In this document: positions 25,385 through 40,500 of the stretch, piece after piece
Position numbering within the stretch: position 1 is the stretch's first letter
Layout of the letters: every line of letters starts with the position of its first letter
Source: Setaria digitata
Lineage: Eukaryota > Nematoda > Chromadorea > Rhabditida > Setariidae
Length of the DNA: 64,000 nucleotides
NCBI GenBank assembly: GCA_003640385.1
Contig: RCAB01000013.1
Span: forward strand, 124,001 to 188,000
Direction of reading: 5' to 3'
Made by a program: the position numbers and the translations under genes
The notes under the pieces: generated by a model
The model's input: only the letters and a program-made list of their open reading frames with translations
Told to the model about the DNA's origin: nothing
Database searches by the model: none

Positions 25385-28300
25385 TTATTTGTGATGAGAA
25401 ATAAGAGACTCGAGACGAAGCGTAACATCGCGAATAAACTCACTGCATCCTTCTCTCTTTTTTGTCAGTTCTAGTATTTCGCGCAATAATGCATCACACT
25501 TTAATCCACAGATTGAAACAGCCGTAAAATATGTTGGAAGAATTTCATTTAACTTTGCAACACATCCTACAAGAGTAAAGATGATGATATTAATAACTTA
25601 TAAAAGATTTATTTTAGAAAGTTAGTCTGGTTCAAATCAATCTCTTCTCCTTAAAAATGGAGTAGGACATTGAAAATTTAAAGCCATGGACCGGGAACTT
25701 AGCAAACTGTAATATAAAAATAGCCCCATTCTTTTTCTGTTTGCGCTCTTTTATCTTCGCATATTTTCCACACTGTCACTTCTCATCTATCTCAAATACC
25801 GTTGCATTTAAATAATATTTTATGATATAACTAATTTCAAAACACACTAAAATATCTGGGAAACTGCATTCTCCCACAAGTAAATTATGAATTATTCTTT
25901 TCTTTAATTTGAAAAATATCTTACCATGCTCAAGCAGAGATCGAACGTATAAATTAAGATAGTAACGGAAATCATCGGAAAGTTTTAAAGAAAGTGCACT
26001 GCAAAGCCTTTCTTCTAAAAGTGAATGTGTAGCACTGACTTGAACATCATTGTTCACATGAATTGGGCTGCTGAAAAACCAATTGTGCGATAAGCAACTG
26101 CTAAAAAGAGATAGTAAAACGCAAAATAATCGCTTCATAAAAAAAGGCCAACTTCCGGCAAACAGTTAACCTGTTTATTGGACCAAGCAAGGTGCTGGTT
26201 GGAGCATTGATTGACGGAATACTTAACCTAGACAAGATACTTTTTTCATCGAACAATAATTGCCTAAAACCAGTAGAGAATCATTTTTTTTTTTTCTAAA
26301 GCACATTTAATCTTTTAAAATCATATGAGATATATTAGTTTTAACGGCAATATTTTAAACTAAACTTTGGACAATAAAAACAGCAGCAAAATGTTTCGTA
26401 CCAGCAATCCAGTGACAGTAAAAATGAATAAGTTTTTCCGTTCGAGAGTGTAATAACAGGTTCTCCTACATCTGATAACGTACAGGAAACTACTTTACAA
26501 TCTGAAAAGAGCAACCGTATAGGGCCCAAAAAATCGACACACATAAATGGATGAATAAATATGCAGGAAATTTATATGATGTAACTTGACAAAAATTTGG
26601 ATGTTAATGATGATCAGCTTTGAAACAATAATAAATCCAGCAGGGAATAAAATTATCTAAAAATGAAGACGGAACAATAATTCGTCTTACATAATAAAAT
26701 TACCTTTTTCACAAAAATCAGCAACTGACCGTCTTGACATTACACATTTCATACTCCCTACGTTCCTAAAAGAAGGATTAATCAATACACACATAAGTTT
26801 GTGTTCAACAGTTCTTCCGATTACAAAAATATTTTTAAAGAGTACTTTGCAAAAACGGTTATAAACATTATAACATTGTGTAACTGTTCCTTACCCATCC
26901 TGGACTAATTAAGGAAAATGAAAAAATCTAACCAGGAATAAACGAATCCCTGAGATGAGCAAACAGAGAGGAAGTTTCGATGTACTTGAACTATAAAAGG
27001 TAATGAATCGATAGTAAAGAATGTGTGTAATCTCCCAGAGGAAGTTGAATAAACATGAATACTTCCATCGTAGCAACCAGCTACAAACCAGTGACTGTAA
27101 GAGAACTATTTAGAAAAAGGTTCATTTATAACCTTATTAAGATAAGCTTCAATTCTATTATTAGTCCAGATCACATGAACTGATGCTGAAACGACTTATC
27201 AAAATAGTGTGAGAAATGCAGAACTAATACTTATGTGCATAAGACCACATTTAATTTTTCATAATCATAGGGCCATAATTTGTAACAGTAAGATAAAAAG
27301 AAGCTTTAAGCAAAACCACGACCTATTTGCCGATATGCAGCAAACAACAGGATCCAAATGAGCCGTCCACTGTACGGTTGTATCTTTCATACCACATAAT
27401 TTAGTCAGTTTTATTGTTGGTGCAATTTCATATTCATTCAAAGCATCAATTCTGTTTATTGGACATATTTCAGTCTGTAATTAATTAACTTGTACATATT
27501 ATCAAAATGTTTTGCAGCAAATTACTTGAGTAAAAAGTAATTAGTAATTATCTGCCCTTAATCCAAACGAAATATTAATGAAAAGTATCGAAAGAGCTTG
27601 AAATCCCACTTCTAACTGTTAGTGATAACTAAATTCCTCTAATATTGTAGTAGCATATTTTAGAATTACACTCTGAATTAATTGGTCAGTTTTAAGCAAG
27701 CATGTCTGACAGACTAATTATATCCTCTGTTGGATTTTTAAGTAATGAGAAATAACTAAGGCTAAAATGAACCGTTCAACTTACCGGAGGAACAGATATT
27801 GACAGTGATCGTCGTTGTTGTGGAACAGGAAAGATAACGGAACGATTATCATTCAACACGACTGTTACTGATTCCGGGAAAGGAGCAGGACGTAATAATG
27901 GTTTTAACGCTAACTGGGGTAAAACCTATAAGGACTTGACAATTTAGTTTTGGCAGTTACTAATTTTCTGAATACTTTTGGCGGAAAATCGGAAACCTGT
28001 TCACTTTTGGATGTAGGAGGATGCGTTTCCACAGGCTCATCGATTCCTGGCACAGTTTCTACTTTATCAACACTGCTTACCAAAATTCGGCCGCTGTTCT
28101 TCGATGGAGATGCCAGAAGATGAACAGATGAAGCTTGTGATGGCTCATAACTGAAATAAGTGATGTGTTTTACAAAGCAAAAAAAAGTTCAGGAAACAAA
28201 AATGAAATAAAGTGCATGTTTTAAAAAAATTTCACCTGCTTGATGCTGCTTCGTCAACAAAAGCTGGTGGTGCAGTTATTTCAGCTTCGGGAACAGTAAC

Positions 28301-31300
28301 AGAAGCAATAAAGGCGGGCTGTATTCTTCTTTTACCTGATTTTGTTCGTAATTCAGTTTGTTTCGCTGATACATCAGATCCAGTAAGCATCTTTTCTGGG
28401 CGACTAGTTTGAACTGTAATATAAGAATTTTTAATTTATAAGTTAATATGAACCTTTTAGAAGGATGTGGAAGAGCAGCATATTTAGCTAAACTAAACTA
28501 ACTGACATAAGTAGATCATTCAAGTCATTCAAACACGTATAAACAAAATCCTTCTTGATCTCTACAGAAATCATCCAAGTATTATACTTACTACGATTTT
28601 TCATTACTCTTGAAGAAGATCAAGAACTGGTGCCATTGCAGTAGTGCTAAATAAGCTTTTTTTGAGATATGATAAATACAAAACAAAACCTGCGTCATAT
28701 GAAATTGGTATACGGACAGTGGCTTGCCTATCAGTGGATTCCTTCATTTGTGAAGAAACAAATGAATTATTATCATGTACTTCCGACTGTTTCGACTCTT
28801 GTTTTTCATTTTGAAGTTTTTTCAAATCATCGACAAACATTCGGTTAGAATCCTTGGAAGATAATAAATGGTGTCCATTAATTAGTGGGCCAGAATATTG
28901 TAGAGGCCGACGACTATACATTCGTTCACATAAGTCCCCCTGAAAATTTCTTTATTTATCGAGTACAGGTCTCTTATTTTTCCTTCTTAAAACTATTAAA
29001 GAGAATGACATAAAAAGTACATCAAGATTAAAGAGTATAAAAGTTTCGTTAAAAATACCATTTCAGAAGAGGTGAGCAATCTCCCTAATTCTTTTGCATC
29101 GAATACAATTGATTTTACCGTTCCATCCATTGAACAGATAGTTAGATGATAATCATTCCTGCGAAGGAAAAATTGACTTTTAGTTATTGTGACGTAATGT
29201 TACAAATTTAAGCTTTAGCAAATTGAAATAGTTAGAAATCAACTTACCAATGAATTTTACGATTTCATAAGTAAAAAAATGTTTACCAGGAAAAATCAAG
29301 TATAGAGTGTTTAAAAAGTTTGTACAAAACAACTAAAGGTCGATCTACATTTGGTAGTAACCAAACGCTCAAAGATTTGTCACGACTACCCATTGCTATA
29401 CAGCTCACTTGAAGGCGATTGCCCTGAAATATTAAAGCTTCTTCAAGTTAATGGAGAATCGCATACAAAACATTCTACGCAATATTAAGATATAGATTGA
29501 TTGGAGAGAAGGAAAATGAAACCAGGTGCACTTAAGATCCTCGACACAGTAAAGTAAAGAAATTAATTTATAAAACATGTCAGGAACAGCACACTAGAAA
29601 GAAACGAGGGATTTGAAATCATAAAATTAAATAAAAACCTTGTAGTTCTGATATTCAATCATACGAGGACACGCCCGAACCACCGTCACCGCCTTTCGAT
29701 GACCAACTAAATCCAGCGTGGTGTCCCAATCCTAGCATAGAATGAAAAAAATCTTGAATATATTATTTACTGAAATAAAGATTTACTTTTAAAAGAAACT
29801 ATTGTAAATTACTAAAGCTCAGTGCAAAAACCAAGATGAGCAAATATTCCTCACTTTTCGGCGTATTAAGTGTGCAGTTGGTCCAGAATTATTGCTGGCA
29901 CATGGAGCTATCAGATAAGTACCATCTGGTGACCAGTCTAATCGGCAAAACATAGTAGACTGACTACTCTGTGAAAACACAAGTCCTTTTCTCGATTTAA
30001 TTCTTTTTTAAATTAAATGAAAAATTATAGTAAATACATTATTTAATAAAGTCCTCTCAAAATCTAGAAAAAGAAAAAAAATTAGAAAAAACGGAACAGA
30101 ATGAAAGTTACAGCCAAAGCACATCTTAAATTTGAAGTTTTTGGGGTTTATGAAACCTGAATATAGGTTAATAATTATTTGCCAATTAAGAGAAAAGAAG
30201 AATCAAGAAACTTCCGTGGGGAATATTGCACAAGTCATTGGTAAATTTTCTTCCACAAACCTCAATAAAAGGATCCATAACTGTTTTTATGCACTGCCAA
30301 TTGTCAGTTGTCCAAATTCTTACTGATTTATCAGCTGACTGTGTAGCGAGAAATTTTCCAATTGGATCCCAGCTTACTCCTTTCACAATACCCTGGTGTC
30401 CACCTCGTTCGACTGTCAATGATATTATTTTATCTGCAAAATTTTTTGAACTTGATGACTTAATAAAAGCATTAAGAATTCCAATTTTCATAATCATAAA
30501 GCTTTAAAGAAGTGATTGGTTGTTCAAAATAGGATATACATACTGGGTAAATTATGGGCGTCCCAAATGATCACAGCATGATCCATCCCGCACGATGCAA
30601 GATAGCGGCCATCTTTGGACCATTCAAGATGTAGTACATCTAAAGAATGTCCATACAATCGGTACTTTTCCCGATATTTTTCAATATTCACCGAATCCTG
30701 GAATGTTTTCGTTCTGTTTTTGTGCCAGGAAAAGTGCAAGGAATGCTCGGAGCCGACGACAAATATTTTCTATAAGCTGTTGTGATTGTCTGTTTGAATA
30801 ATAACATGGAATCTAATTCATTCAGCAAGAAATCACCTTTGAACCAATGGTTCCAGCACTGAAAACACGGCCACCGAATTCCCACAATGTTAATGATTGC
30901 TGATCACCAGCACATCCAAGATATGTTCCATCTGGAGACCAACGAACACAATTAACACAATCTGAATTGACAAGAAATTTATTTGCCGTAAGTTTTGAGT
31001 CATTCGGATATCAAAATGATGAATAAAATAGCACGAATATGTAACAAGATACTAAGAGGAGATCTTAGGTTCGACCATTTGAGGCTCGCCAACAACTACG
31101 ATAGAGATAAAAGAAAGCCAAGTGATTAAACATTCGCTGCATGATAACAACTAAGCAATTCCGAGGTAAATGAAAATTTTGTGAATTACTTTGATGCAAA
31201 ATTCGAGAGAGCAATCGACTACATGATGCCTCCTGACTGGCTTTCTCACTAATCACAGGCTTCACGTTCCAAATTATTACAAGGCCTGAACCACCCTCAC

Positions 31301-31572
31301 CGCCTTGCCCACACGTCGCTATCTTCGTACCATTAGGATGAATATCTACTGAATAAATTGCACCACCTAAACTTAAATTGTACTAGATACAACAAATGTG
31401 AACTGCAAAACCAAACATTTGTTGAGTAAAACGAGAAATTTGACGGTAAACACACATAGACCGATTGAATGAAACAACCGGAAGAGTTCGCAAAACCTCC
31501 ATTTTGTATGTAATTCACTGATATACTTTACTTACCTGAGTGATGAATCCATACTGGATTCGTTAACTGCAT
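25385..31572 (-). CDS. hira-1: HIRA, histone H3.3 chaperone (WD40 + B domain + HIRA C domain)
   Basis: HIRA deposits histone H3.3 independently of replication, with ASF1 and UBN1-type partners, in the nucleus. The start at 31572 (MQLTNPVWIHHS) joins by a split Gly codon to GAIYSVDIHPNGTKIAT, matching the human opening. WD40 blades follow: DCVNCVRWSPDGTYLGCAGD (about 30960-30910), VLHLEWSKDGRYLASCGMDH (30650-30590), GHQGIVKGVSWDPIGKFLAT (30395-30350), and further ones to about 29100. At about 28350-28300 lies TKSGKRRIQPAFIA, the conserved B-domain motif that binds ASF1. The C-terminal HIRA domain is seen as GEPVITLSNGKTYSF (26470-26420), LCSALSLKLSDDFRYYLNLY (about 26000-25950) and KLNEILPTYF (25550). 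The TAA is at 25385-25387. Many small exons; internal joins were not all resolved. All main functional parts are present. Confidence 0.94.
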
Positions 31573-33907
31573 TAATTAAGTACCTAAACAGAATCTTTTA
31601 GAATGCACCACTTTCCCAGTACAGTCGAAACCTTCCCTCCTGTTGTATAGCTTTTATGATTCAATATAGAACTTTCTGAAAAAAGCTAATTTTTATAGTT
31701 ATTTGTTTAATTTTTAAACGTAACAGTACTGCACAAATATTTCTCATTCAAGAAAACCGAAACACTGGGAAAGATTATTCAGAACTTGACGATATGGAGT
31801 CCACAATGACTGATTTCCCGAATTCTCCTTCACTTTTCAATTCCAAGTTACTAAGTGAAAATCAACACCGACTGAAACTCAAAGTAATTGAAATTATTGT
31901 AAAAAATTAACACTTGTTAAATAATAATATCATGTCACACTTCACTTTTACTATAAAATTACCTTCAAATTACTTCCAGGTTAGTTTCTTAATTCATCAG
32001 GAATTTCAGTGGATGAATAATGAAGTAACTGGATATACTGACATCATACTAATGTTATAGAATTAAACAATCAATTAATAAACAAAAATCATTCTAAAAA
32101 GTAAAAGAAAACGTTGTCTTTGGAGGTAAATCCCAGTATAGCCTTAGAAATCGCCTCACATGACATGAGAGTTCAAAATTTGTACCTTGACATTGAAGCA
32201 AAGAAACAGGCAAGAAATAAACATTCCTGAGACAACGACTTTTAAGAAAAATAAATAGGGACGGGAATAAGAGTCACAATAATTGATTCAATGAGAGATT
32301 TACGTGCCAAATTGATAAAGCTTTTACAACAAATTTTGGTGCAAATAGTGTAAATTGTACACGAAGTGAAGAAAGCAATGCATCTGTTAATTAAAAGACA
32401 ATCTGTAGAACTACAGCCAAAACAATAACCCGCAATTTGTGTCTTGCAGAAGAGTGGATTTTATGAATTTTAAAAAAAAAAAATGAAAATTCTTTTGAAC
32501 TCAAAAAATCTGCCTGGATAAGGACCTGTAATATTATAAATAATGGAAGAGAAACGCCTTATTCAGGCCTAATCTATGGTAAAAAAAAAACAAAAGGAAG
32601 TGCTAAGGAGCACCATGTAAATGAAAACTGCCGAAGCCTCATGAAATCGAAATTACAACCTTAAACCTACTAGACTTTCACTAAAATTAAGAAAAATCTC
32701 ATTGAATACATCAATATGTATGTAAAAGCTTGAAGTAGCTGATATGAAGTGAACATCGACAAAATTCAACCATAATTACAAATGAGTAGTGTGGTGTAAT
32801 AAAGACTAAATTATTTGAAATGTGGACAGAAGAAAATTTTTTCCAACACCACATTACGAAAGAATATATGGGATATGAAATCAATCTCAAGAAAACAACA
32901 AATGGTCTCTAGTAGTTTGAACATATCATATCCAGTCATCATCAGATGTGTATTTTCATTATGGTCACTTTTGAATTTGAGAGCACTTTTTAAAATCTTT
33001 CTCGAGACTAATCTTTGCTAATTTCTAATAAGAGATGCTGCACCCAAAACCCAAAATTACAAGTTGAAAAATAAAGTGGAAACGACAGCCTACAAACGAT
33101 ATGGTCATTAATAAATATATGAGCCATCACAATTTTATATTTGAAAGAAAATAAGCATGTATGAAACGATTATATTAGCTCTTGCAGGAATTTAAATTAA
33201 TGTCTATTATGGATGAGAATTTCCGTGAATCCGCTCAGCAGTGGGATGGCCACTCATAACGCCAAAACTTGCATTAGTTCACCTGCTTTTCAGATTAGTG
33301 ATACCTACAAAAGATTATACATAAAACTGGAGACTTCTGTCAACAAGAAATACTTTAAAACTATACAATGTGAAGTGATATTAGCCCATAAACAGGTTCT
33401 TATAAAAGCCGCTAATTTTTGAGTCGTGCGACATTTCTTGCACATGGAAAGAGGCGAATCACTGTGTCGAATGAAAAAGTCATTAAATATTACTTGATTT
33501 AGGCAAAACAAGCAACTCCTTAAAGACAAGCAAATAGTTTGTGTATATTACTATTCATTCTTCACGAACATAATAATATGCATAACGCATGTTGAATAAC
33601 CATGTCAGAGAAGTTGTTTCGCCATGGTAAAATCAGAAACTTAATTGGCCGAATTTCGACTGATTATTTCTTGAACAACAATGACGGTACTGTGTCTTGC
33701 ATGACTCATCATAACTATTTGCTGCTTTGTTTTGATTTTTTCAAAGAAAAGGTTTTAGAAAACAAGCAAGGGAAAACCTCTTCTCCTTTATTCAAGTGGT
33801 TCCTAGATTTGCATTATTATTTAGAAAGCCGAAACACACAACTTCATTTATTTTGAAAAAAAAAAAGAAAAATAGAATAAAAGAGGAAAAAATTTCAAGT
33901 AAAAGGA
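31573..33907. other. Gene-free interval upstream of HIRA
   Basis: 2.3 kb of AT-rich DNA between the HIRA start and the uridylyltransferase stop (both minus strand). It should hold the HIRA promoter and the 3' end of the upstream gene. Short open frames (for example 32815-33021, 33213-33422, 33602-33856) overlap frames on the other strand or lack motifs. No repeat family or RNA gene was recognised. Confidence 0.6.
33847..33852 (-). terminator. Poly(A) signal of the terminal uridylyltransferase gene
   Basis: Minus-strand AATAAA 55 bases past the TAA at 33908-33910, a typical nematode spacing. Confidence 0.6.
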
Positions 33908-36900
33908 TTACTTGTTTCGTTTCTTATCTTTCATTCCTAGAGGACAGTTCTCCACAAAATGCCCAATTTGTCGACAACGATGGCAACAGTTGCGATCCAG
34001 CGGAGGACCGTTGCCCACACGACAGCTTTCGAGTAACAAAGACTAAAGAGATGAAACCTTCGAAATTAAGAAAAATAAAATCGATTTGAAATTGCTACAC
34101 ACCATTATGAAAAAAAAAAAAAAAAAAAAACAGAAGCAATAACTAAAAGTATTTTTAAAAAATGAAAGGAAAAAATTACGAAAAAGAGTATAGAGCTTAC
34201 AGCATGAAATACAAAAGCACTGTGATCTAGTTTTGGATTTGGCAAAGATAAAGCATGAAATTTCTCCAAACTGTGGATAAATGATTTTTGTATGTATGCC
34301 ATTGCTGAAATTACTTCTGAATTTAATTATTTCGCACTCTGACTTATTACTCATTGACTTCAACTGACTTAACAACTAGCGAAAACTTTATAATATAAGA
34401 TATTTCACTTGAGGAATAATTAGGAAGTAAGTTTTGAAAGACAAAATACAAGTCATTTTAATGATTTCAATTTATCCTTCAGAAGAATTTGTAGGGAGTT
34501 CAATTCAAGAAATTTCCAACTAATATCACCCGGATATATTTGAATTCGTTTAATTTCGCTTACTTTTGGAATGAACACCCGAGGAAAGATTATGACTGAG
34601 ATCAAAAGGGTCCTCAATGGCAATCGGTCTTGATTGCCAACCTTTGTCCAGCTTCATCAACGGTTGCATCTGCCGAATTTGTATGACTTCCCGTGTGAAA
34701 TCAAATTTCACCCCGAAATAATCCAAAAAACCCATCCACAGCTCCCCAACACTTGACCGGTTTTGAGCTGTCCAATCCTACAACAGATTTTATTTTTATG
34801 GAATTTTCGCTACTCCTAGTTTGGTTTGAAAAAAAAAAATAGTAAAAATAGCAAAGGTATTTAACTGATTGGGTCGCTGAAGAAGAAGACGGAGATGGGG
34901 AAGAGAGGGGAGGATGGACAAGATGTGTAAAGAAAAGTGAATATGATATCAGTCATGGTATCATTTAAAAAAAGAAATTTAAAAAAAAAAAATTTTAAAA
35001 AAATTTAAATTTAAAAAAAGAAAAGACAATGGGGGGAGAAGATAAAATGCGAATATAACTAACCAAATCTTCAAGGCGACAAAAGTATACATTGCAGTCA
35101 TCAACTATTATTGGTTTTATACATCTTCCTCGTGGTGCTACCTGAAAGGAATTCATAATATGATCTACAAGTAATGTCAAATGGCAAAGCACAAGGTGAT
35201 GTCATTAAATTAGTGAAAAATGAGCTATGCGAGGTCATAACATAGAAGACAAAATGAGACTTGTGGTTAGAGAAGGAATATGTAAATAAAGATTTGGAAA
35301 CAATTTAGAAAAGGTCGAACTTCCTGAAGAAATGGAGCAACTGGTGGATTTGTTCGTTGAAGATAGTGAATAAGCATGATAATATAGGAATAGGATGAGA
35401 GACTTCCTTTCGATGCATTTCCAATTTCACAGTTTTTTGCCCACACTTTGGTCATTATGCCCAACTGATGTATCCGTTGATCAAGCCTACTATATGTCCG
35501 TAGCAAACGTGTATTCTCCAATGCTAACACATTGTAAAGTGACACACTAAAAAGGAAATAAATCCATAGGTAACTGGAATTTTTGGCAAACTGGAATAGG
35601 TGTCACAATCTTTATAGCTAAGAATATATAATCAAAACTGGAGACTAATATATTTTGACAGTAATTGTCAAAATAATCATTCACTACTGAATGGCTTTTT
35701 TCCTTAATGAGCATATGAAAAGAAGTAAATTCTCAGTTTATGTACAAAACCCACTCCGCTTCAAGATGCTCTCGATTATAGCAACGGAACTTTACAATTG
35801 GTACTTTGGCATGTGGGATTTCGCTGACGAAAGCAACATTCGGCATTTTACGAACTACTTCAGCAACATTATGTATGACTTCCACTGAGTCGATATCCTA
35901 CAAGAATTCCTCTTAATATCTTGAAAATAAATAGATCGGAAACATGAACTTTTCTTTGGAAAATTTAATGGCATGACTTGGGTAAAACTTAATTGGGAAA
36001 TTGAGAAAAAATGGCTTTGATCGTTATTATTAAGAACTACTTCGGAATTTACTTCAGGTTTTACTCCTGTTCCGAACCGAAGGCAGATGTCAGCATCTGA
36101 ACCTAAAAGACCGAATCCATTTCCAGCTGAGCCAAATAATGAAAGACGACAATCAGCACGATAAAAATCTCGAAGGCAAACTTCAAGTTCGCGGCGCAGT
36201 GCTGACATATAACGCACATAATACGGCCTTATACGCATTGCTTCTGAAAAACACTTTTGCTCTAAATTTGAGCCCTTTTAGCTTCTCCATTTTTTTTATT
36301 ATGAAGCTACGTCTTCTTAGTTTTTTTAATAGCTTTTCGATCATTTTTCGTTTTCTCTTTCTTTTCTGAATCTTCAGTTACTTGAAATCTAAGTTTGGAA
36401 AGGTTGTGAAGTACCTATAAACAACTGGAGAAAATAAAATAAATGAAAGTTGTTAATCTGTAGCATAAATTGACATTAAGGTCAGCAGTATATTTCCTTC
36501 ATAAGAACACACAAAAACTTTGTCTGAAACTTCAAAATTTGGAGAGTACCGAACGAATTACCGAAGACATCACGAATGATAAAATTAATCATTTCCTTTT
36601 GTGCATTAGTTAACGGTGGAAAATTCCTCGGCTTTGCGACCATAAGTTCAGGACATCCCTCTCGCAGATGACCATCTGCATTGCAACTTGTACACCGTAA
36701 TATCGGTGTCTGGAAAAAGTATTAAGAAAAATAATTTAAAATCTAACGAAAAAACTCGCACTCGATGTTAAGAGCAGATAGAAATTCAATAAAAACATAA
36801 TGCCATATCTTGAAAAAAGTGTCACTATCAAAAAATTTTCCCGATCAATGTTCCTGGAACCTTAAATGAACATCCACTTTCAAACAAACATACCAATCCA

Positions 36901-37497
36901 CTGGTGAAGCAGTGCAAATCCCAGGGATAATCATATTCATTATCATTTAGAGTTAGCCATAATTTCCGAACATACATCTCATCATAAGCATCGAATTTGA
37001 TATTCAGAGTTGAAGTACTTGCCAGCTTGATCTCAGTTACTTCATTTTTTTCCTGAAGTTTCTCAATGAGAACACGACAACTTAAGAACTTGATGAAAGA
37101 GATATTGCAAAAATTAAAATTTATTTGAAAAATTGGCAAATAGAGTATATAAAATACCATACATCACACTCCTCCTCCACAGATAAATTTCGATTATTTA
37201 TCGGTAATTCAAGTTCTTTCAACTCTTGAGACAATTCACTGTTAGTTCCAGTGGCAGGAACTTCTCCACTTTCGACTGATTTTGAAGAAAACTTAAAACA
37301 AAGTTGGGTAAGTTTTGGACTAATAATCATAAAGATGTAGGCTGGAAAAAAGCTTGTTTACGAGGAATTTTCTAGTGTTAATAATTACAGTGTTTTACAA
37401 TCCTGTGCAAAAACTTCCATATATATGGAAGTCCTCAATATACATCGATTATATTATATTATATTATATATATATATATAATATAATATAATCGAAC

Positions 37498-37536
<39 letters not shown>

Positions 37537-40500
37537 NNNNNNNNNNNNNNNNNNNNNNNNNNNTATATATATATATATATATATAGAAAACTTACCGAAC
37601 AAAGTTCCAAAAAATGAGCATTGTGCTGTTCACGATCAAAATTTTCATTAGCATCTCTTTGTAACGATAACAGATGATTACGTGATGCAATCAAGTCAGC
37701 GTTTGAAGCATCGTAATCAAAACTAGACAGTTCCAGATTTTTGTATTTCCAAGGAACCGTCAAATTTTCATCACTTTCATCCTCAAAAAATTGTGAAACG
37801 AAAATGATTTTGTAGGAAATATAACCGGTATATCTTTCTCATTTCGCTCTCACTCTCATATCCTAGCAATAACTTCATCTGCATATATTTATTCACAAAG
37901 TCACCAGCGTCAACTATCTATTTAGGCTGTCTTTAAGATCGAAGGTCAACTGATGAGTTCAAAAAAATCGTAAGAAATCCGTTACTAATGTAAGTAAAAC
38001 AGAAAAGAGAACTAATGCGATATTCAATTACCTCTGATTTCATTTTATTTAAGTTATTTTCCCAATAATCATCATTCATTTTGCTTGATCTCTGTTGTTG
38101 TAACGTATTTACAGAAAGAATAGCTGTGCTGTTACAGTTTTCTTTGGCCTCTGCTACTGCAACTTCCTTTATCTAAAATTCCAAGAATATCAAATTTTGT
38201 TCCCTTCGTTCTCCTTCCTATTCAGCAACTCACCGTATCACTTTATTTTTGTTTCGTTTAACTGCAAAAGGAAAAAGCGCTGCAAAAACAAACAATTATA
38301 CATTATATAGATACTATGCCAAAAACCTAACCAGTTTGTCAAAAGAATATGCTCCATCACAACTTAGCTTGTCTCCAGGATGTGAAATTTCAATCTGGAA
38401 TCAGCAAATTTTTTAAAGACTTTTTTTTTAAGGAAAGGTTTTTTTTTTTAATTATTTGATATAGCAGTCTTACTGCTATTCCTTTGACTGCAATAAGAAC
38501 TCTTGAATTAGTACAAATCCTGGTCATTACTAAAATTACTACTTATAGTTGTGGAAAATCAAATGAATTAATGATTATCAAAAAGGCTAGTAAGACCAAG
38601 CTTCTTCAACACCTCGTCTGACCAGAGTTTGGTTATATTTTCTAGTTCAGTTTCTGCTACTGCAGCAATTTGTTGTTTATCCGTACTGGTAGTAGTCATT
38701 TCCATTTCACCCATTTTTAAACTTGTCAAATCTAAAAAACTGATATAAAATTAAATAGAAGGAACAGCAAATGATAACAATGCTGAAATAAGCTGCAGCA
38801 GCAAGTTTTTATTCGGGAAAGAAACCTTCACATAAATTATCAACGTCATCGGAATCACTCCTATTATTTTGCTGATCTTTATTTGGTGTTGTTTCATCAA
38901 AGGAATCTTTCAACAGTGAGGTTTTTCTCGATCTGCGCTTTCGTTTCTGTAAGGATGTTGAAGTGAAAACGATGTGATTTCACAGGCAAACTGCAGGTAA
39001 AAAGGCATTATAATCTTATATATATTATTTGAAAGAAACTACCTTTCTGATTTGTGCATCGACAGTTTCAGATATTATAACGGAATATGGAATCAGGGAA
39101 CGAATTGAAGTGCGCGGCAAAGCAAAATGAAGATAAGTAGATAGAAAACAGCTTGAAAAATAACTACTAATTCGCTGCTGCGGCTGCATTGTGTAGTCCG
39201 GAACAAACGGATCTGAAAAATATTACATAGTACTTTAACGCCCAAAACTTGCTTGCAAATGAGGAAAAGCAATAGTATCATCTTAGTTTTGTTTACTCCG
39301 AATACTCTTGGATAAGAGATGTCCGATTTCTACATGAAAAAAAAAAAAAAAAAAAAAAGAAAAAAAACAAACCTTCGACTGCAAGTCGTTTTCTACTCCA
39401 TCGTACATCTTTCGAAAAGCATTCATTCCTCCGACGGATTTGTATTAATTCCTGTACAGGATGTTCAACAACGTAATATCGAAATAAGCCAATCCAAAGC
39501 TCGCCAAAATTCCACTCTTGACAATCAGTGCCAAAAGCAGCATTCTAAAATAAGCATGAAAAATAATTGTCCGTAAGAAACTTAAAAATTTACTCGCCGA
39601 AATTCGAAAAAAAAAAGCATACTATTTTATCTACTTGATGTTCAAATTCGAGAGTTCCACTATTCAGCATCGCCAGCTCTTCTTTATCCAGAATCTATAG
39701 ATTTTAATTTGATAATGCGGTATAAAACAAACAGGAAAATGCTTAGTTAAAAACCTTTGGTTTTTTTTTTCTTTTTTTTTTTAACTGAGTCACTTTTCCT
39801 TTTAAATAGTATTGTGTTTGAAATTATTTACGGAAGAAAATAAAAGTTGACTGCAATTTACAGAGAACAGATTGTCTGAGATAACTTAGAAATATACCTC
39901 GAAAACGAAAGGAAGTAATCTCCTGTGCTGTAGATAATGAATTAACATGACATCAAAAGCAAACTTTGGCATACCACCTAACTGTATATTGGTTAATGAA
40001 CATAACTGCAAAAGTTTTATTCGAATATAAAAAATCTGAACTTTTTTCTTCGAAATTAGTTTCCCAGAAAATAAAAGCAAACATTTATAAAATTATGTAT
40101 GTTTGAATGGAATGACTGTTAAGAATAAATAAGATTTAGCAAATCTAACATTAGGAGTCAAACGGATAATTAAGCTATAAATGGTGATAAAAGCATTGGA
40201 TAATCAAAAAAACTGATTTTATTTTCACTCATAAGTACTAGCTCAAACAAATATTAAGTTTTCGTTTTTCTAAGAGTGGCTAAATATTAAGTAAAAGTGG
40301 ATAAATAAGCTATAAAACATTGTCTCTTAAATTAAAAAGCACTTCATGGAAGAATGTAACTAGAAAATTGTAGGAATGAAAAAAAAAAAGGATATGTATC
40401 AAATAAACGGCCGAAATTTATTCATACCTCAGCCCATGAACGGAAAACAGCAGCAAGGATTCTAAACTGTGGACGAATCGTACAATACAGATTTACAAGT

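Noticed and set aside
28212..28412. 66-codon plus-strand frame inside HIRA
   Set aside because: The minus strand here encodes the ASF1-binding B motif GKRRIQP, so this is a shadow frame.
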